Shown piece after piece: positions 32,146 through 43,020 of a stretch of 64,000 bases of DNA. Origin of the DNA: Septoria linicola (taxonomy: Eukaryota; Ascomycota; Dothideomycetes; Mycosphaerellales; Mycosphaerellaceae); NCBI GenBank assembly GCA_024114885.1, contig CP099422.1:806001-870000 (forward strand), in the 5' to 3' direction. The translations under genes and the position numbers were made by a program. Positions within the stretch are counted from its first letter, which is position 1. Every line of letters begins with the position of its first letter. The notes under the pieces were generated by a model. The model was given only the letters and a program-made list of their open reading frames with translations, was not told the origin of the DNA and ran no database searches.

Positions 32146-33051
32146 ATGGACGAGCTGCAGGCACGGCACAAAAAAGAGCTGCGCGACTTGCAGAGCCGCG
32201 TGACGCAGAAGAAGAAGCAGGCTAGCAAGAAAACGCGTAAAGCTGTCAATGATGAGTGCGAGCAGCTAGAGCGTGATCTCAAAGCCAAACATGTCCAAGA
32301 GGCCGCTGAATTGAGTGGTGAGGCCGTCGAAGGCACTGAGCCTTCTGCTGAGGAGATAGAGGCGCTCACACTTCAAGTGGATGAGCAGCCCGTTGTCAGT
32401 AATGCTGCGCCTGTCACCTCTTCCGAGGCACCAATTGACGATGATGACGAGAACAAATCTGGTGCAGCAGGTGGCAAGAAGCGCAATCGCCAGAAAGACA
32501 GATTGGCTAGACGCGCAGCAGAGCAAGAACAGCTTGTACGTCAAGCCGCAGAAGAGGCCGCCAACCTGCCAGACATGAAGGAGCAGGAACGAACACGCAT
32601 GCTCGAGTCCATGAAAGAACACAAGCTCGTGGAAAAAGAAATCCGCGCAGATGGCCATTGTCTATATTCTGCATTTGCTGACCAGCTTGAGCAGCTGGAT
32701 GTGCCATTAGATTCAGTGCCAGGTGAGACGCCCACAGTCGCATACAAAGCAATACGTGCGAAAGCTGCCGACTACATTCAGCAACATGAAGACGACTTTG
32801 TGCCTTTTCTGGAAGAACCTCTGCCAGATTATGTGCACAAGGTCCGCAACACTGGGGAGTGGGGTGGCCAGTTGGAACTTATGGCATTGGCCAAGACCTA
32901 CGGAGTCAACATCAACGTGCTGCAGGACTTTGGCCGTGTGGAGAAAGTCGAGGGTGCCAGCGAAAAGGAAGCGAAAACGATCTGGCTTGGATACTATAAG
33001 CATGGCTTTGGTCTCGGAGAGCACTACAACAGTCTTCGAAAGGCGCCATGA
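32146..33051 (+). CDS. OTU-domain cysteine deubiquitinase, OTU2/OTUD6-like
   Basis: Deubiquitinase of the OTU2/OTUD6 family, which removes ubiquitin from ribosome-associated and other substrates. In yeast, Otu2 acts on 40S subunits during translation. The 301-aa single-exon product starts with a Lys/Glu-rich coiled-coil segment (about 1-60), then an acidic/Ser-rich linker and a second basic helix (about 105-160). The OTU domain covers about 163-300, with the catalytic Asp-Cys motif RADGHCLYSAF and the catalytic His in GEHYNSLR near the C-terminus. Length and order match the family. It is convergent with a membrane-protein gene, 48 bp between stops. Confidence 0.93.
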   Translation: MDELQARHKKELRDLQSRVTQKKKQASKKTRKAVNDECEQLERDLKAKHVQEAAELSGEAVEGTEPSAEEIEALTLQVDEQPVVSNAAPVTSSEAPIDDDDENKSGAAGGKKRNRQKDRLARRAAEQEQLVRQAAEEAANLPDMKEQERTRMLESMKEHKLVEKEIRADGHCLYSAFADQLEQLDVPLDSVPGETPTVAYKAIRAKAADYIQQHEDDFVPFLEEPLPDYVHKVRNTGEWGGQLELMALAKTYGVNINVLQDFGRVEKVEGASEKEAKTIWLGYYKHGFGLGEHYNSLRKAP

Positions 33052-33099
33052 GCATCAACACTATCATGAACGTCTTTATATTGATGCCCCTATTCCTGA

Positions 33100-33802
33100 T
33101 CAAGCTATCGGCTGCTTCTGCGTGGTAAATTTATACCCGGTCCTCTTTCGACTCCGAACAAAGACAAATATGGCATACCGAAGACTCAAGTAGAAGGTCA
33201 ACCTACGCAAGACGTCAGTTGCCTTTCCCAGAGTACACGAGAGCCGCGGACACTCACGGCATGCTTGCGAAATATGCGAGTAGAGACCAGTACTCCCATA
33301 AGTAAGGACGAGCGAAGTACTTTCCGAGCTGCCAGATACTGATAGGTGCCATGGTAGTCCAGAGCAGCCCCTTTAGTATTTGCAACATCAAATATAGCCA
33401 TGGTTCTAGCAGATGATGAGACCACAACACCATTTCCGCAGGCTCGGCGATCAGGTTGAGCAGTTCCAGTGCGAGCACGAGTGCGTGTGTCCTGTTTGGG
33501 TCAGCTTGCTGCTACGGTAAGGCACTCTCCTGCAGTGATCACGTACGCTGCGACTCCGCGACCAGAGCCAGCCTCTCGCAGCATAACAAACATCATGACT
33601 GTGATGTTTCCAACGACCACAATTATATGCGACGCCCACAACAACCACAAAGGAAGAGCATGATATGATCTTGGTGATAACTCCCGTACATGCTGAAGGA
33701 GATCGGTGGAGAAATAGATGCTTGTCGGATACAAGTGCTTGCGAAGGCTAATGCTTACTACATATCAATGGTAGACCAACTGACTACGCCGCCTCGACGC
33801 AT
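33100..33802 (-). CDS. Four-TM fungal membrane protein, unknown function
   Basis: Reconstructed from short exons. Two introns are well supported: 33492..33546 (55 bp, gtacgt..acag, branch-like gctgac) and 33203..33257 (55 bp, gtgagt..gtag, branch-like aactgac). They join three in-frame blocks and end at a stop at 33100. The first exon (ATG at 33802, MRRGG...) and its junction to the block starting HVRELSPRSYH are uncertain; a 95-bp intron with a weak donor is one option. The product of about 180 residues has four hydrophobic segments (PLWLLWASHIIVVVGN; ALVLALELLNLI; WLYLMLQILKGLLW; YWSLLAYFASMPLTFYL). The spacing resembles an uncharacterised fungal four-helix family, from memory only. The C-terminus is basic. 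Confidence 0.55.
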
Positions 33803-34049
33803 GTTCAGTGCTATTTTGCACCTTCGCCCTGACGGCGCTTGATGGGACATGCAACCGAAGCTAATGTTGGTGCAGGCAGATACAAGCCAGAATTATACGC
33901 GCCAGCTGCATTGTTGCGGCGCAGGTCTCGAATTCGCAAGATCTGCTCCTACGAAGCGCCCGCCAAGGCTTCAGCGTCGATCCTTCAGCCACAGTGCTTC
34001 AGACCGCCCTCCAGCGTAGCAGTCACCATCTGCGCGTACCTTGGGCACT

Positions 34050-35933
34050 TCACAGATTCGTTTTGCTCCCACCCGCCTGCAGAAACTTCTTCGGTATCGG
34101 TACATGGACTGCACGGATAAACTCACTGAAGCCCTTTCCAAGCGCATCCAGAAGTCTACTGCTCGTGACGCCTCTTCCCAGAGGTCCATATACCACGAAA
34201 TGCACAGCTTTTATCTGCGGCATCTCAACACGCTCAAGATAATACCAGTCCTGCCAGTCGGTGCCCATCATCTCTTTCAGCTTCGCTTTGGTTAGTAGGG
34301 AGCGCAGCCACGCCCATTCCTCGTCGGTATGCACAAAGAGCCCGATGTTGACATTTGCGCCCTTGTCTCCGCTGCGGCCAAGCACAACGTCTCCGATGGC
34401 TGCCATGACAGTCTCTCCGAAAGATGACAGATCGACTGGAGAAGTCGGATCGTGGTCTTCGCGAGGTGCAAGTGGCTCAGTGGTCGTGGGTGGTCCAACT
34501 GCATGTCTCGAAACGCTGGCTGTGGATTTGTCCAATAAGCTAACACCCTCATCTAAATCTGCCTGCTCGATGATGCCAGGATAGAAAGCAATGTAGGGCT
34601 TTGGCATTGCGGTCCTGAAGTCGAGTGAAGAATGGAAGCCCGCAAAATGCTGCATCGTATTCATTGCAAACGCGCCAAACACTTTCGCAACGTCGTTCTT
34701 GTCCTGGGCTTGTGCAAACACGCGTAGGTATGTCGTTGATGCCAGCTGGCATGATGGATTCGACTCTGGTCTGCCGACCCACTGAAAATCTAGCACATCG
34801 AGCTTTTCGAGTTGCTTCCACTCCTGCAGCTTATCCTTGATCTGAGCTTCAAGCAGCGCAAACTTCTTGGCAGTTGCGTATCCCGTCGCATTGAACAGCA
34901 TCTCAGCCTGATACCCACCCTTATAGAAGACCGCAAGCTTCGTGGTCGGCGGCGGTGGATGACCCTTCGTCCCAGACACCTTCACGCGATCTTTCCCAAC
35001 CTCTTCAATCACAATATTCGTCGTATCGGCTTTCACATCCGAATTGAGGTATATATTCCCCTGCAGCTCATACAGAAACTGGCATTTGACAGTGTCCGCA
35101 GTAACGAATCCATTCAACGCTTCGTGCTTGGTCACGATACAATCTCCATTCGCTTCGATTTCGACAATTCCGAGCCCGAGATTAAGAAGCTCGGAGATCT
35201 CATACTCGAAGAAGCCAGCGAAGTTGGCACCAGTGATGTAGCTGCTGCATTCGATCAAGTGTCCTGCGATCAATGCTCCTGCTAGAGCGTCGAAGTCATC
35301 GTGCTTCCATTGATGCCACCAGGCTGCAGCTCCAATAACGGGACTGGCGTCTGCTACTCGACCGCAAATGATGATGTCGGCGCCCTCTTCGAGACCTTTG
35401 CGGATCGCACGACCTCCCAGGTATGCGTTCGCAGACACTATTGGGTTCCATTCAGGGTGTTCGAGAAAGATCTTGGAGTCCTTCTCTAGCTTGACGTTGG
35501 CATTACTGTTATCGAGATGTGGCAGGTCGACATCCTCCTTCGCTTTGGACAATATCTCATCGATTCTCGGCAGTAAGTTATCGCCTTCGACATACGCGAC
35601 TGTCAGGTCTAGTCCTTTCGACTTGACCAGCTCATGGACTTTCAACGCCAGTCCCTTCGGATTTAGTGAACCACCGTTAATTACAACTTTGATTTTCTTC
35701 TCAGCGAGGAGTTCTGCGGACATCTCAAGGCCATCCCACGCTGTTTGGCACCAGCCTGGATGCTCGCCTCTGGTGTATGCTTCGGCATCGTTGCCCAGGT
35801 TGATCTCTGCTAGGTAATCGCCAGTGATGACATCGACTGGTCCGTATTTGGCTTGGTTGTACATGTGATATCCGGGATCTGGAACTGCGCCGCTGCAACT
35901 CGCTATGCGGACTGGCCGTTGCGGCGAAGCCAT
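34050..35933 (-). CDS. AtuA/DUF1446 family protein
   Basis: Member of the AtuA (DUF1446) family. The bacterial AtuA is required for acyclic terpene (citronellol/geraniol) utilisation, but its biochemical role is unresolved. The single-exon 627-aa product has the long N-terminal AtuA domain (about 5-470; SCSGAVPDPG, INGGSLNPKGLA, DIIICGRVADASPVIGA). A C-terminal AtuA-like ferredoxin-fold module follows (about 515-615; LGRSGDKGANVNIGLF). No membrane segment or signal peptide is visible. Whether the fungal protein takes part in terpenoid or branched acyl-CoA catabolism is inference. Confidence 0.9.
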   Translation of the reverse strand: MASPQRPVRIASCSGAVPDPGYHMYNQAKYGPVDVITGDYLAEINLGNDAEAYTRGEHPGWCQTAWDGLEMSAELLAEKKIKVVINGGSLNPKGLALKVHELVKSKGLDLTVAYVEGDNLLPRIDEILSKAKEDVDLPHLDNSNANVKLEKDSKIFLEHPEWNPIVSANAYLGGRAIRKGLEEGADIIICGRVADASPVIGAAAWWHQWKHDDFDALAGALIAGHLIECSSYITGANFAGFFEYEISELLNLGLGIVEIEANGDCIVTKHEALNGFVTADTVKCQFLYELQGNIYLNSDVKADTTNIVIEEVGKDRVKVSGTKGHPPPPTTKLAVFYKGGYQAEMLFNATGYATAKKFALLEAQIKDKLQEWKQLEKLDVLDFQWVGRPESNPSCQLASTTYLRVFAQAQDKNDVAKVFGAFAMNTMQHFAGFHSSLDFRTAMPKPYIAFYPGIIEQADLDEGVSLLDKSTASVSRHAVGPPTTTEPLAPREDHDPTSPVDLSSFGETVMAAIGDVVLGRSGDKGANVNIGLFVHTDEEWAWLRSLLTKAKLKEMMGTDWQDWYYLERVEMPQIKAVHFVVYGPLGRGVTSSRLLDALGKGFSEFIRAVHVPIPKKFLQAGGSKTNL

Positions 35934-36595
35934 GATGTTCTGATAGATCTGTAAATTACTGCTTGACTCTATGTAATTTTAGTTGTGCATAAGTAAGTAA
36001 TGAGTGCGATTCGATAGTAATGTTAACAATGATCAAGACGAATTCTATGCGGGAATCAATCAGCAAGAGTACGTCTTTGTCAAAGCAATGTATGTGATGT
36101 ACTCAAGTGACATTGTCTGCACGACGTCGAGACCCGAGGTGAAGCAAGTGGATAAGGCTCCTTCGTGATGCGGGGCACGGACTTTCCCTGGGACGTATAT
36201 GCACAACCACCACTATACCTTGGCAACCAGTCAAGTCGTCAGTATCTGCTTACAGCCGTCGCACTGACTACTGTGCTGTGATATCAATCACGTTGCATTG
36301 ACAGCATGGTAGCAAACCAGTGTGAATCCCCAATAGCATCTGAACACAAGACCTGAAATCTTGGCTGCGCGGTCGGTACGCAGCGCTTGCAGACCAGATG
36401 AACAAGCAAGGCATGTAACAATGGTACACCAGGACGACCTCGAAGACGGCTCATCCTGATCAAGGTTGTTGATCCTGCGTGTCCACAAACGGCGGCCATG
36501 ACTAAGCGAGAAGCTGAAATACCGATGTCGTGTTCCGCCAAAGACCTTGCACGAGGCCAGCTTTTGGCAAGACTTCGCATCCAAGAACACTGAAA
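35934..36595. other. Divergent promoter region
   Basis: 662 bp between the AtuA-family gene and the GST gene. It is AT-richer near 35950-36100, with no ORF of interest. It is likely to hold both promoters. Confidence 0.5.
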
Positions 36596-37455
36596 ATGTC
36601 AGCGGAAAGCGAGAACCCATCCATAACGCTTTATACAGCCCAGACACCGAACGGCATAAAGGTCAGTGCTCCATTTTGCGTCCAATCATTCGCTCTAACG
36701 CTGCGCAGATCAGCATCACGCTCGAAGTGTTAGGCTTACCCTACAACGTCCATAAACTCAACATAGCAGAAAACGAACAAAAGACCGAATGGTTCCGAGC
36801 GATCAATCCAAATGCCAGAATTCCGGCCATGAGAGACACATTCACCGATGAAAAGGAAATCCGCCTGTTCGAGAGCGGCAGTATCATGCAGTATCTCGTG
36901 GACCGGTATAACACAGAGCATCGCATCTCGTATCCTCGCGGTACAAGAGAGTGGGTGGAGACGCAGAATTGGCTCTTCTTCATGAATGCTGGAGTCGGAC
37001 CTATGCAGGGCCAAGCGAACCACTTTTTCCGATATGCCACAGAACGGATACCATATGCCATTGATCGGTATCAGACGGAGACGAAACGCCTATATGGCGT
37101 GCTCGATAAGCATTTACAAGATGCCGATACTTCGTACCTGGTGGGAGAAAGGTGCACAATCGCGGACATCGCGCATTGGGGCTGGATCGCGTTGGCTAGA
37201 TGGTCTCTTGGAGGATCACATCATCCTGTGCCGCCGCTAGACGACTCTCCAGCCTTAAAAGCCTGGGAAGCGAGAATGTTTGAGCGTCCAGCAGTTCAGC
37301 GAGGAAGGCAGGTACCAGACAAGCATCAGCGAGGGATGCTAGAGGACCCTGTGGCGATGCAGGCTTTCGAAGCGAGAGGCAAGGCTTTCTACCAAAAGCT
37401 GGCCGAGGAGGCCAGGGAAGAGCCAAGTGAGGATGAGACGGCTGCGTTGGCTTGA
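36596..37455 (+). CDS. Glutathione S-transferase, Ure2-like class
   Basis: Cytosolic thioredoxin-fold GST of the fungal Ure2/YghU-like group, conjugating or reducing electrophiles with glutathione. Exons are 36596..36661 and 36709..37455; the 47-bp intron starts gtcagt and ends gcgcag. Splicing gives ITLYTAQTPNGIK joined to ISITLEVLGLPY, the expected N-terminal GST strand-helix, and 270 aa. The thioredoxin-like domain includes NPNARIPAM and the glutathione-contact motif FESGSIMQYL. The C-terminal domain contains VGPMQGQANHFFRYA and ERCTIADIAHWGW. A basic/acidic tail follows. The longer upstream in-frame ATG at 36547 skips the intron and looks wrong. Confidence 0.92.
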
Positions 37456-37655
37456 AAGCATCGACTGGTATTTCGTAATATTGTGCCTATCGATAGAATC
37501 GTGTATACAATAGCTCATTTCAACTCGTTTTGAAGCTGGGCGGTGATGTCGTCCATGGCTTGCCTCTTCGGCTCTGGCCGTTCAGCAGTAGCTTCGACCG
37601 AGCGCTTTGCCGCTGGCACGGCCCAGGACGGTCGTGCACTCGTTACAGGCCAGGC

Positions 37656-38420
37656 TTATAGACCTGCATCGGAGGCATTCGCAGTCACATGCGACACATG
37701 GGGGAATGGTTGGGACACGAGTGATGCTCGTGGCGGAGCGAGCTGCTCAGCTTGATAGTGCGGCATAGGCACTCCTGGAATGCTGGCGTTGATTCGCACG
37801 TTTGAGCTGTTACCTGGAGCCGACGGGTTCGCTGCACCAGCTGTCGTTGCGGCTGCAGACTGACCAGATCTGCTTGAACCGAGTTGTTGCGGGGCAAGCG
37901 AAGAGTGCAGCTGGTTTCGTAGCGGAAGCGGCGCCGGTGCACCATTGTAGCGAGGCTCGTAAGGTACCGTCGAAGGAGGCTGGGGCATCATTGTTTGTGG
38001 CTCGACTGGCTGAGTTGGGAGTTCGTTACTCTGCTCTTGCAGTCGTGCTGCGACTTGTTCTGGCGTCAAGTATGTTCCCTTATAGTTCGAACCAGTGCCT
38101 CCCCTATCTGTGCCTTCCCGCTCCATGCGCCTTCGATTGCGACACTCGTAGATCTCCGTGACGACGCCATTGTCCTCCAGTGAGGGCTTCGTAGACCTGA
38201 TCCAGATGTTGGTCAGATGTGGCCAGTAGTCCGAGATCTGCTGGCTGTTCAAGAGGACAGGACCATTGTCATTCTCCGTCAGACCAGTCGCATTGAAAGA
38301 GCTCATGCCGTCCTGAATGCTATGCGGTGCACGCGACGCGCGCACTCCGAAGATCGGACTGGGCGCGTCGATGGGCGGGAAGCCTCCCAGGCCGTTGCGG
38401 TACAAGGCATCATGCGACAT
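37656..38420 (-). CDS. Hypothetical protein
   Basis: Uninterrupted 254-aa ORF, not recognised. Residues ~1-105 look ordered (DYWPHLTNIWIRSTKPSL and a basic RNRRRMER segment). The remainder is Pro/Gln/Ala-rich and probably disordered. There is no signal peptide or membrane segment. The reading frame is open upstream of the ATG for several codons (HGGHVSPAEDY), so a 5' exon may exist. A coding role is supported by length and by codon use unlike its shadow frames. Confidence 0.5.
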   Translation of the reverse strand: MSHDALYRNGLGGFPPIDAPSPIFGVRASRAPHSIQDGMSSFNATGLTENDNGPVLLNSQQISDYWPHLTNIWIRSTKPSLEDNGVVTEIYECRNRRRMEREGTDRGGTGSNYKGTYLTPEQVAARLQEQSNELPTQPVEPQTMMPQPPSTVPYEPRYNGAPAPLPLRNQLHSSLAPQQLGSSRSGQSAAATTAGAANPSAPGNSSNVRINASIPGVPMPHYQAEQLAPPRASLVSQPFPHVSHVTANASDAGL

Positions 38421-38788
38421 GTAGTCCTCTGCTGGAGAGACATGTCCGCCGTGTAGTTGTACGGTCTACTTTCATGTCACGTCAAAGGTCTGGGGAGAGA
38501 GGTTCCACGAATTCCTGCCAAGAACAGCCTACTGCTGCCGGTTCTACTACGAGGCACGAACAACCTTCAACAGCATCACCAAAACCGAGACCATGGCCAT
38601 GTTCTGCCTTTGTGAATTAAGCATGCCTCATAAGCAGTAGTGACATTGGTCTTTGGAGGAAGCCTCGGGCTTAGTCGGACTTTACACTTCCACTCATGCA
38701 CGCCATTATTAAGAAGGAGCAGTTGAGAGATCAGTAGAGTAGTAGAGACAGGTCAGCTGCTCTCAGCACATCTCATCAAGAACAAACG
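38421..38788. other. Divergent promoter region
   Basis: 368 bp between the hypothetical gene and the NmrA-like gene. No gene is seen. A tagtagagacag-type purine-rich tract precedes the plus-strand start. Confidence 0.45.
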
Positions 38789-39679
38789 ATGGCGCCAGAT
38801 TCTGTGCTTGTTCTTGGACTCGGCGAACTAGGTACCGAAGTGGTCAAATCACTAGCTACCCATCCCGACCGCAAGAACACAAGACTCGATGTACTGCTCA
38901 GATCACAGAAGTCGCAACAGCTAGAGCAGCTCCAGCAATGGAAAGTAGAGCCCGTCGCCGGCAACGTCACAGAGGACACGCAAGAGCAGCTCTCGAAGAT
39001 CTTCAAGTCCTACCACACCGTCATTTGCTGTACTGGAATGTACTCACCTCCTTCGACACAGCTCAAGATCGCACGAGCAGCACTAGACGCAGGTGTGAAA
39101 CGCTACTTTCCCTGGCAATTTGGTATCGACTACGATGTGATCGGTCGAGGCAGCGGGCAGGACATGTTCGACAGCCAGCTTGATGTGCGAGATTTGCTCC
39201 GTGGACAATCCAGTACGAAGTGGGTAATTGTCTCGACTGGAATGTTCATACCGTTCTTGTTCGAACCAGCTTTCGGTCTAGTGAATGAAGAGAGAAACGT
39301 CGTGACTGGAATCGGCAGCTGGTCGAACGAAATCACTGTGACGAACCCAGAAGACATCGGCAAGGTCACGGCTGAGCTGGCACTCGGCTATCCAGATGTC
39401 GAAGGTGTCGTGTACGCCTCCGGAGACACAATCTCGATGGCAAGTCTGGCAGAGGTTGTCGAGCAGACCACTGGCAGACATGTGGATCGCAAGCTGAAGA
39501 CTGTTCCGGACCTTGAGCAAGAGCTGATGGAGAAGTCATCTGACATGATGTGCAAGTATCGCGTTGTCTTTGGCAAGGCTGTGGGAGTAAGCTGGCCAAA
39601 GGCTAAGTCTTTCAACGAGACTCATGGTATCACGACCCAGACTGTCGCGGACTGGGCAGCACAGCATATCAAGGGATAG
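38789..39679 (+). CDS. NmrA-like/isoflavone-reductase-family oxidoreductase
   Basis: Atypical short-chain dehydrogenase of the NmrA/PCBER/isoflavone reductase group (296 aa, single exon). The N-terminal NAD(P)-binding motif is VLGLGELGTEV, and the Rossmann core continues to about residue 150 (RYFPWQFGIDYD). The substrate half includes FVLF-like PFLFEPAFG and ends WAAQHIKG. Such proteins reduce phenylpropanoid-like substrates or act as redox sensors. Lys-based catalysis cannot be confirmed by eye. It lies head-to-tail 718 bp upstream of the BVMO gene, a pairing that may reflect shared metabolism. Confidence 0.88.
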   Translation: MAPDSVLVLGLGELGTEVVKSLATHPDRKNTRLDVLLRSQKSQQLEQLQQWKVEPVAGNVTEDTQEQLSKIFKSYHTVICCTGMYSPPSTQLKIARAALDAGVKRYFPWQFGIDYDVIGRGSGQDMFDSQLDVRDLLRGQSSTKWVIVSTGMFIPFLFEPAFGLVNEERNVVTGIGSWSNEITVTNPEDIGKVTAELALGYPDVEGVVYASGDTISMASLAEVVEQTTGRHVDRKLKTVPDLEQELMEKSSDMMCKYRVVFGKAVGVSWPKAKSFNETHGITTQTVADWAAQHIKG

Positions 39680-40397
39680 CAGTACGCAAGCAGCGTTGCG
39701 CGCAAACCTCTGGCCAACATGTTGTCATGCCGTGCTACCGTGGAATCTACCTTGCACTGGTGACGCTGGTGGCATATCTGATGATCAAGCTAGAACATAT
39801 CAGCACTCAACAAGCAGTCTGTCACTCGAGGTGATATTGTGTGTAGCCCCATCGTCAGCTTGCATTCTGCAAGACAGGCCACAGGAGAGCGCATAGCTCG
39901 TCATCCTCGGTACATGCGAAGATGAGGTTCTTGTGCTTTTCACGCTACGAACACAGCTGGACTCACAGGACTGAACTGCAGCTGGAATGGATCCACCTGC
40001 ACTTGAACAGACAGCCCCGCGGATGCCCAGTTCATAATATGCAGGAACAGCATAAATCATGTGCAAGTGGACCAAACCGCGAAGCTCGTATTGGGTACGA
40101 GAGCCTGGCGGCCTGATCGACAGCTTTTGTTTCCTGCCACGGCTAGCCGAGTTGATCGGCTCATGTAGATGCGACACGAAATGCAAGTATGATACTGTAT
40201 AGCAGTCCCGAAGAGTGCTCTCAAGCGCATGGTGGTCTGCACTGCAGCAAACATCGTATCATTCTGCAGTACCCACACTGATCAGTGCAATGACGGGGTC
40301 CAAGACTTACCAAATATGTGTATATGAGCGCCACCCGCTCTCCTTTTGAGGAGCTTAAATTTGAGATTATTGTTCCGTATACGCAGCAGAGTCCAAA
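39680..40397. other. Intergenic region, BVMO promoter
   Basis: 718 bp with short ORFs only. It presumably contains the terminator of the NmrA-like gene and the BVMO promoter. Nothing specific was recognised. Confidence 0.45.
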
Positions 40398-42392
40398 ATG
40401 GGTGCTACGAGGACAGAGAGAATCGGTGCCAATGTGCCCGCGCCGGATGGCAATGGCCCAGCTCAGCCAAATGACTTCGATTATGTTCAGAAATATGCCC
40501 TCGAACGAGACAAGAGACTGGGTCGAGGTGGGGTGGCACAGTACATCGATCCTAAGAAGTCAGAGAAACACAAGCACTTGCTCGATGATCCATGGATTGC
40601 TGCTGGCACGCCCGTGCAGCAGGTAGTGCCGAACGGTGGCCATTGCAAAGTGCTGATCGTTGGTGCCGGTTACGGAGGTATTCTCTTCGCTGTTGAGTTG
40701 ATCAAGAAGGGATTCCAGGCCGAAGATATCATGTTCGTAGATCCTGCTGGTGGCTTCGGCGGGACATGGTACTGGAATCGTGAGACTCCCGATATGCTTC
40801 GATTTGTACAAATGCTGATGTGAATAGGTTATCCTGGCTTGATGTGCGATGTGGAATCATACATATATATGCCGATGCTGGAGGAGATGGGTTATATGCC
40901 GAAGCATAAGTACGCGAGCGGCGAGGAGCTTCGATTATATGCTGAGAACATTTGCGAGAAGTATGAATTGCACAAGTCGGCCATGTTCCAGTCGACCGTG
41001 CAGAGTACTGGCTGGGATGAAGATCAGAAGCGGTGGAAGTTGCACATCCTACAGGAACCTAAAGGTGGCTCGAAGTCCAACATCGATATCAGTGCTGACT
41101 TTGTCATCCTCGCCAATGGCCTTCTGAACAATGCAAAGGTTCCGAACACTGAAGGAAGCGATCAGTTCAAAGGAGAAATGTTCCACACAGCCAGATGGAA
41201 CTACGATGTCACGGGCGGAAGCTCAGCAGATCCAGCGATGACCAAGCTGGAAGACAAGAAGGTAGCCATCATCGGCACTGGAGCTACTGCCATTCAAGTC
41301 ATTCCTCAGCTCGCAAAGTGGTCCAAGCAGCTGTACGTATTCCAGCGTACGCCATCGGCTGTTGATATCAGAAACAACCGAGAAACAGAGGCAAATACCT
41401 GGAAGACGCAGATTGCAACTGGTCCTGGTTGGCAGAAAGCTCGAAACCTGAACTACTTCCATTTCGTCAGCAATGCGGACCCAAGGCCAAAAGCTGACTT
41501 AGTCGACGACGGATGGACACATAGCCCGGCTTTCAGCGCACTTGTTGGCAACCCTTCGTACGACGTGACCATGGAGAAGATCGGTGACCATGTAGCAAGG
41601 CTGAACGCCCTCGACCTTGCACGAGCCGAAAGAGTGCGAGCTCGAGTAGCACAAGTCGTGGAGGACCCAGACACAGCCAAGAGCTTGCAAGCATACTATC
41701 CTGTCTGGTGTAAACGGCCGTGTTTCCACGACGAGTACTTACCTAGCTTCAATCGTCCCAACGTCAAGCTAATTGATACAGATGGACGTGGCGTCAATCA
41801 CGTCACGCGTCATGGAGTTGAATTCGATGGCATCGAATATGAAGCCGACATCTTGGTCTGGAGTACAGGCTTCTCTTCGCCAGGAATCGGAACGGCTGCC
41901 TCTCGAGCTGGAATCGAGCTAAAAGGCCGCAATGGCAAATCCCTCGACGAACACTGCCAGAGCGGCATGTCAACTCTCCACGGCGTGACAAGCAGAGAAT
42001 TCCCAAACCTCTTCTGGCCAGGACCGTTCCAGACAGGCGCGAGTCCGAATCAGATGTATCTCTTGACACTCTTGAGCGCTCATGTCGCATATATCATATC
42101 GGAGGCGGGCAAGCGAGTCAACGGGACGCCACTGATCCAGCCAACGAAGGAAGGCGAAGAAGCGTGGGCTATGAGATGTATGGCAGGTGCTGGAACGTTC
42201 GCGGCCATTTCAGGATGTACTCCAGGTTATATCAATAAGGAGGGTGAGTCGGATCTGGCTTCGATGGAGGAGAAGATGAAATCTGCGAGGTTGTCGCCTT
42301 GGAGTCGTGGGATTGGAGATTTCACACGTGTGATTGAAGAGTGGCAGGCTGATGGGAAGTTGGATGGCTTGGAGGTTGTTGCTCAGGCTTGA
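40398..42392 (+). CDS. Baeyer-Villiger monooxygenase (FAD/NADPH)
   Basis: Class B flavoprotein monooxygenase that inserts oxygen next to a ketone carbonyl, giving esters or lactones. Exons are 40398..40779 and 40828..42392; the 48-bp intron (gtgaga..atag) joins WYWN to RYPGLMCDVESY, giving 648 aa. FAD-binding GAGYGG is near residue 92. The BVMO fingerprint FKGEMFHTARW (FxGxxxHxxxW) is near 245-255. NADPH-binding GTGATA follows near 285, and FSSPGIG / NLFWPGPFQ occur in the C-terminal part. The N-terminal ~85 residues are the extension seen in phenylacetone- and cyclododecanone-type enzymes. Substrate is unknown. Confidence 0.95.
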
Positions 42393-43020
42393 CTGCGTCA
42401 AATTGGCCGCAGGGCTGTCAATATCGTCGAAAGGGTGGTGGTATTTATGAGGCAACTGGTGTTGTCAATGGGTAGACTTCAGTGCAAAGACACGCGATGC
42501 GATTGACGCGACGCCGACGTGTTGTGACCGTCGCGTCGGCGTGGTGCACTGCAGCAATTACCATCCTGTCCTTCACCACCAAACATTACTCACGAACCTC
42601 ATACTACTCGGCTGCGCATGATGTCGGCAAAGCTAAGCTGCTGTCTTCTCGTTCATAGATGCCATGTGCGTGACTGGCTTGTATGTCGATGAGTGTCAAT
42701 AATGCCTTCCCGTGTCTGGATCGACATCTCGAACCGCTGCGAAGACGATCCTCATCCCTGCTTCGGGGATCTCTCGTGCAACTAGAGCATACAATGGTCA
42801 CGAACAGCATTATCCAGTTCGAGTGCGATGACACCGATTGACGGCAGCCAACATCGCAGCTGTTCATATCCAGCGTGGACATGTGCTCCACCGGCCAAGC
42901 TATCACTAAATAGGAAGGTATTTGACCAGGATTCTTCGGCGGGCAACAGCTCTGCCCGAACGTGATCGATCATCACTTCACTCCATTCACATTTTGGATC
43001 TCGTATATGTCCTTGTTACG
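42393..43020. other. Intergenic region, no gene seen
   Basis: 628 bp. Contains a GC-rich hairpin-capable inverted repeat near 42506-42540 (acgccgacg / cgtcggcgt, 14-bp loop), about 120 bp after the BVMO stop. It may be a 3'-end structure. Confidence 0.45.
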
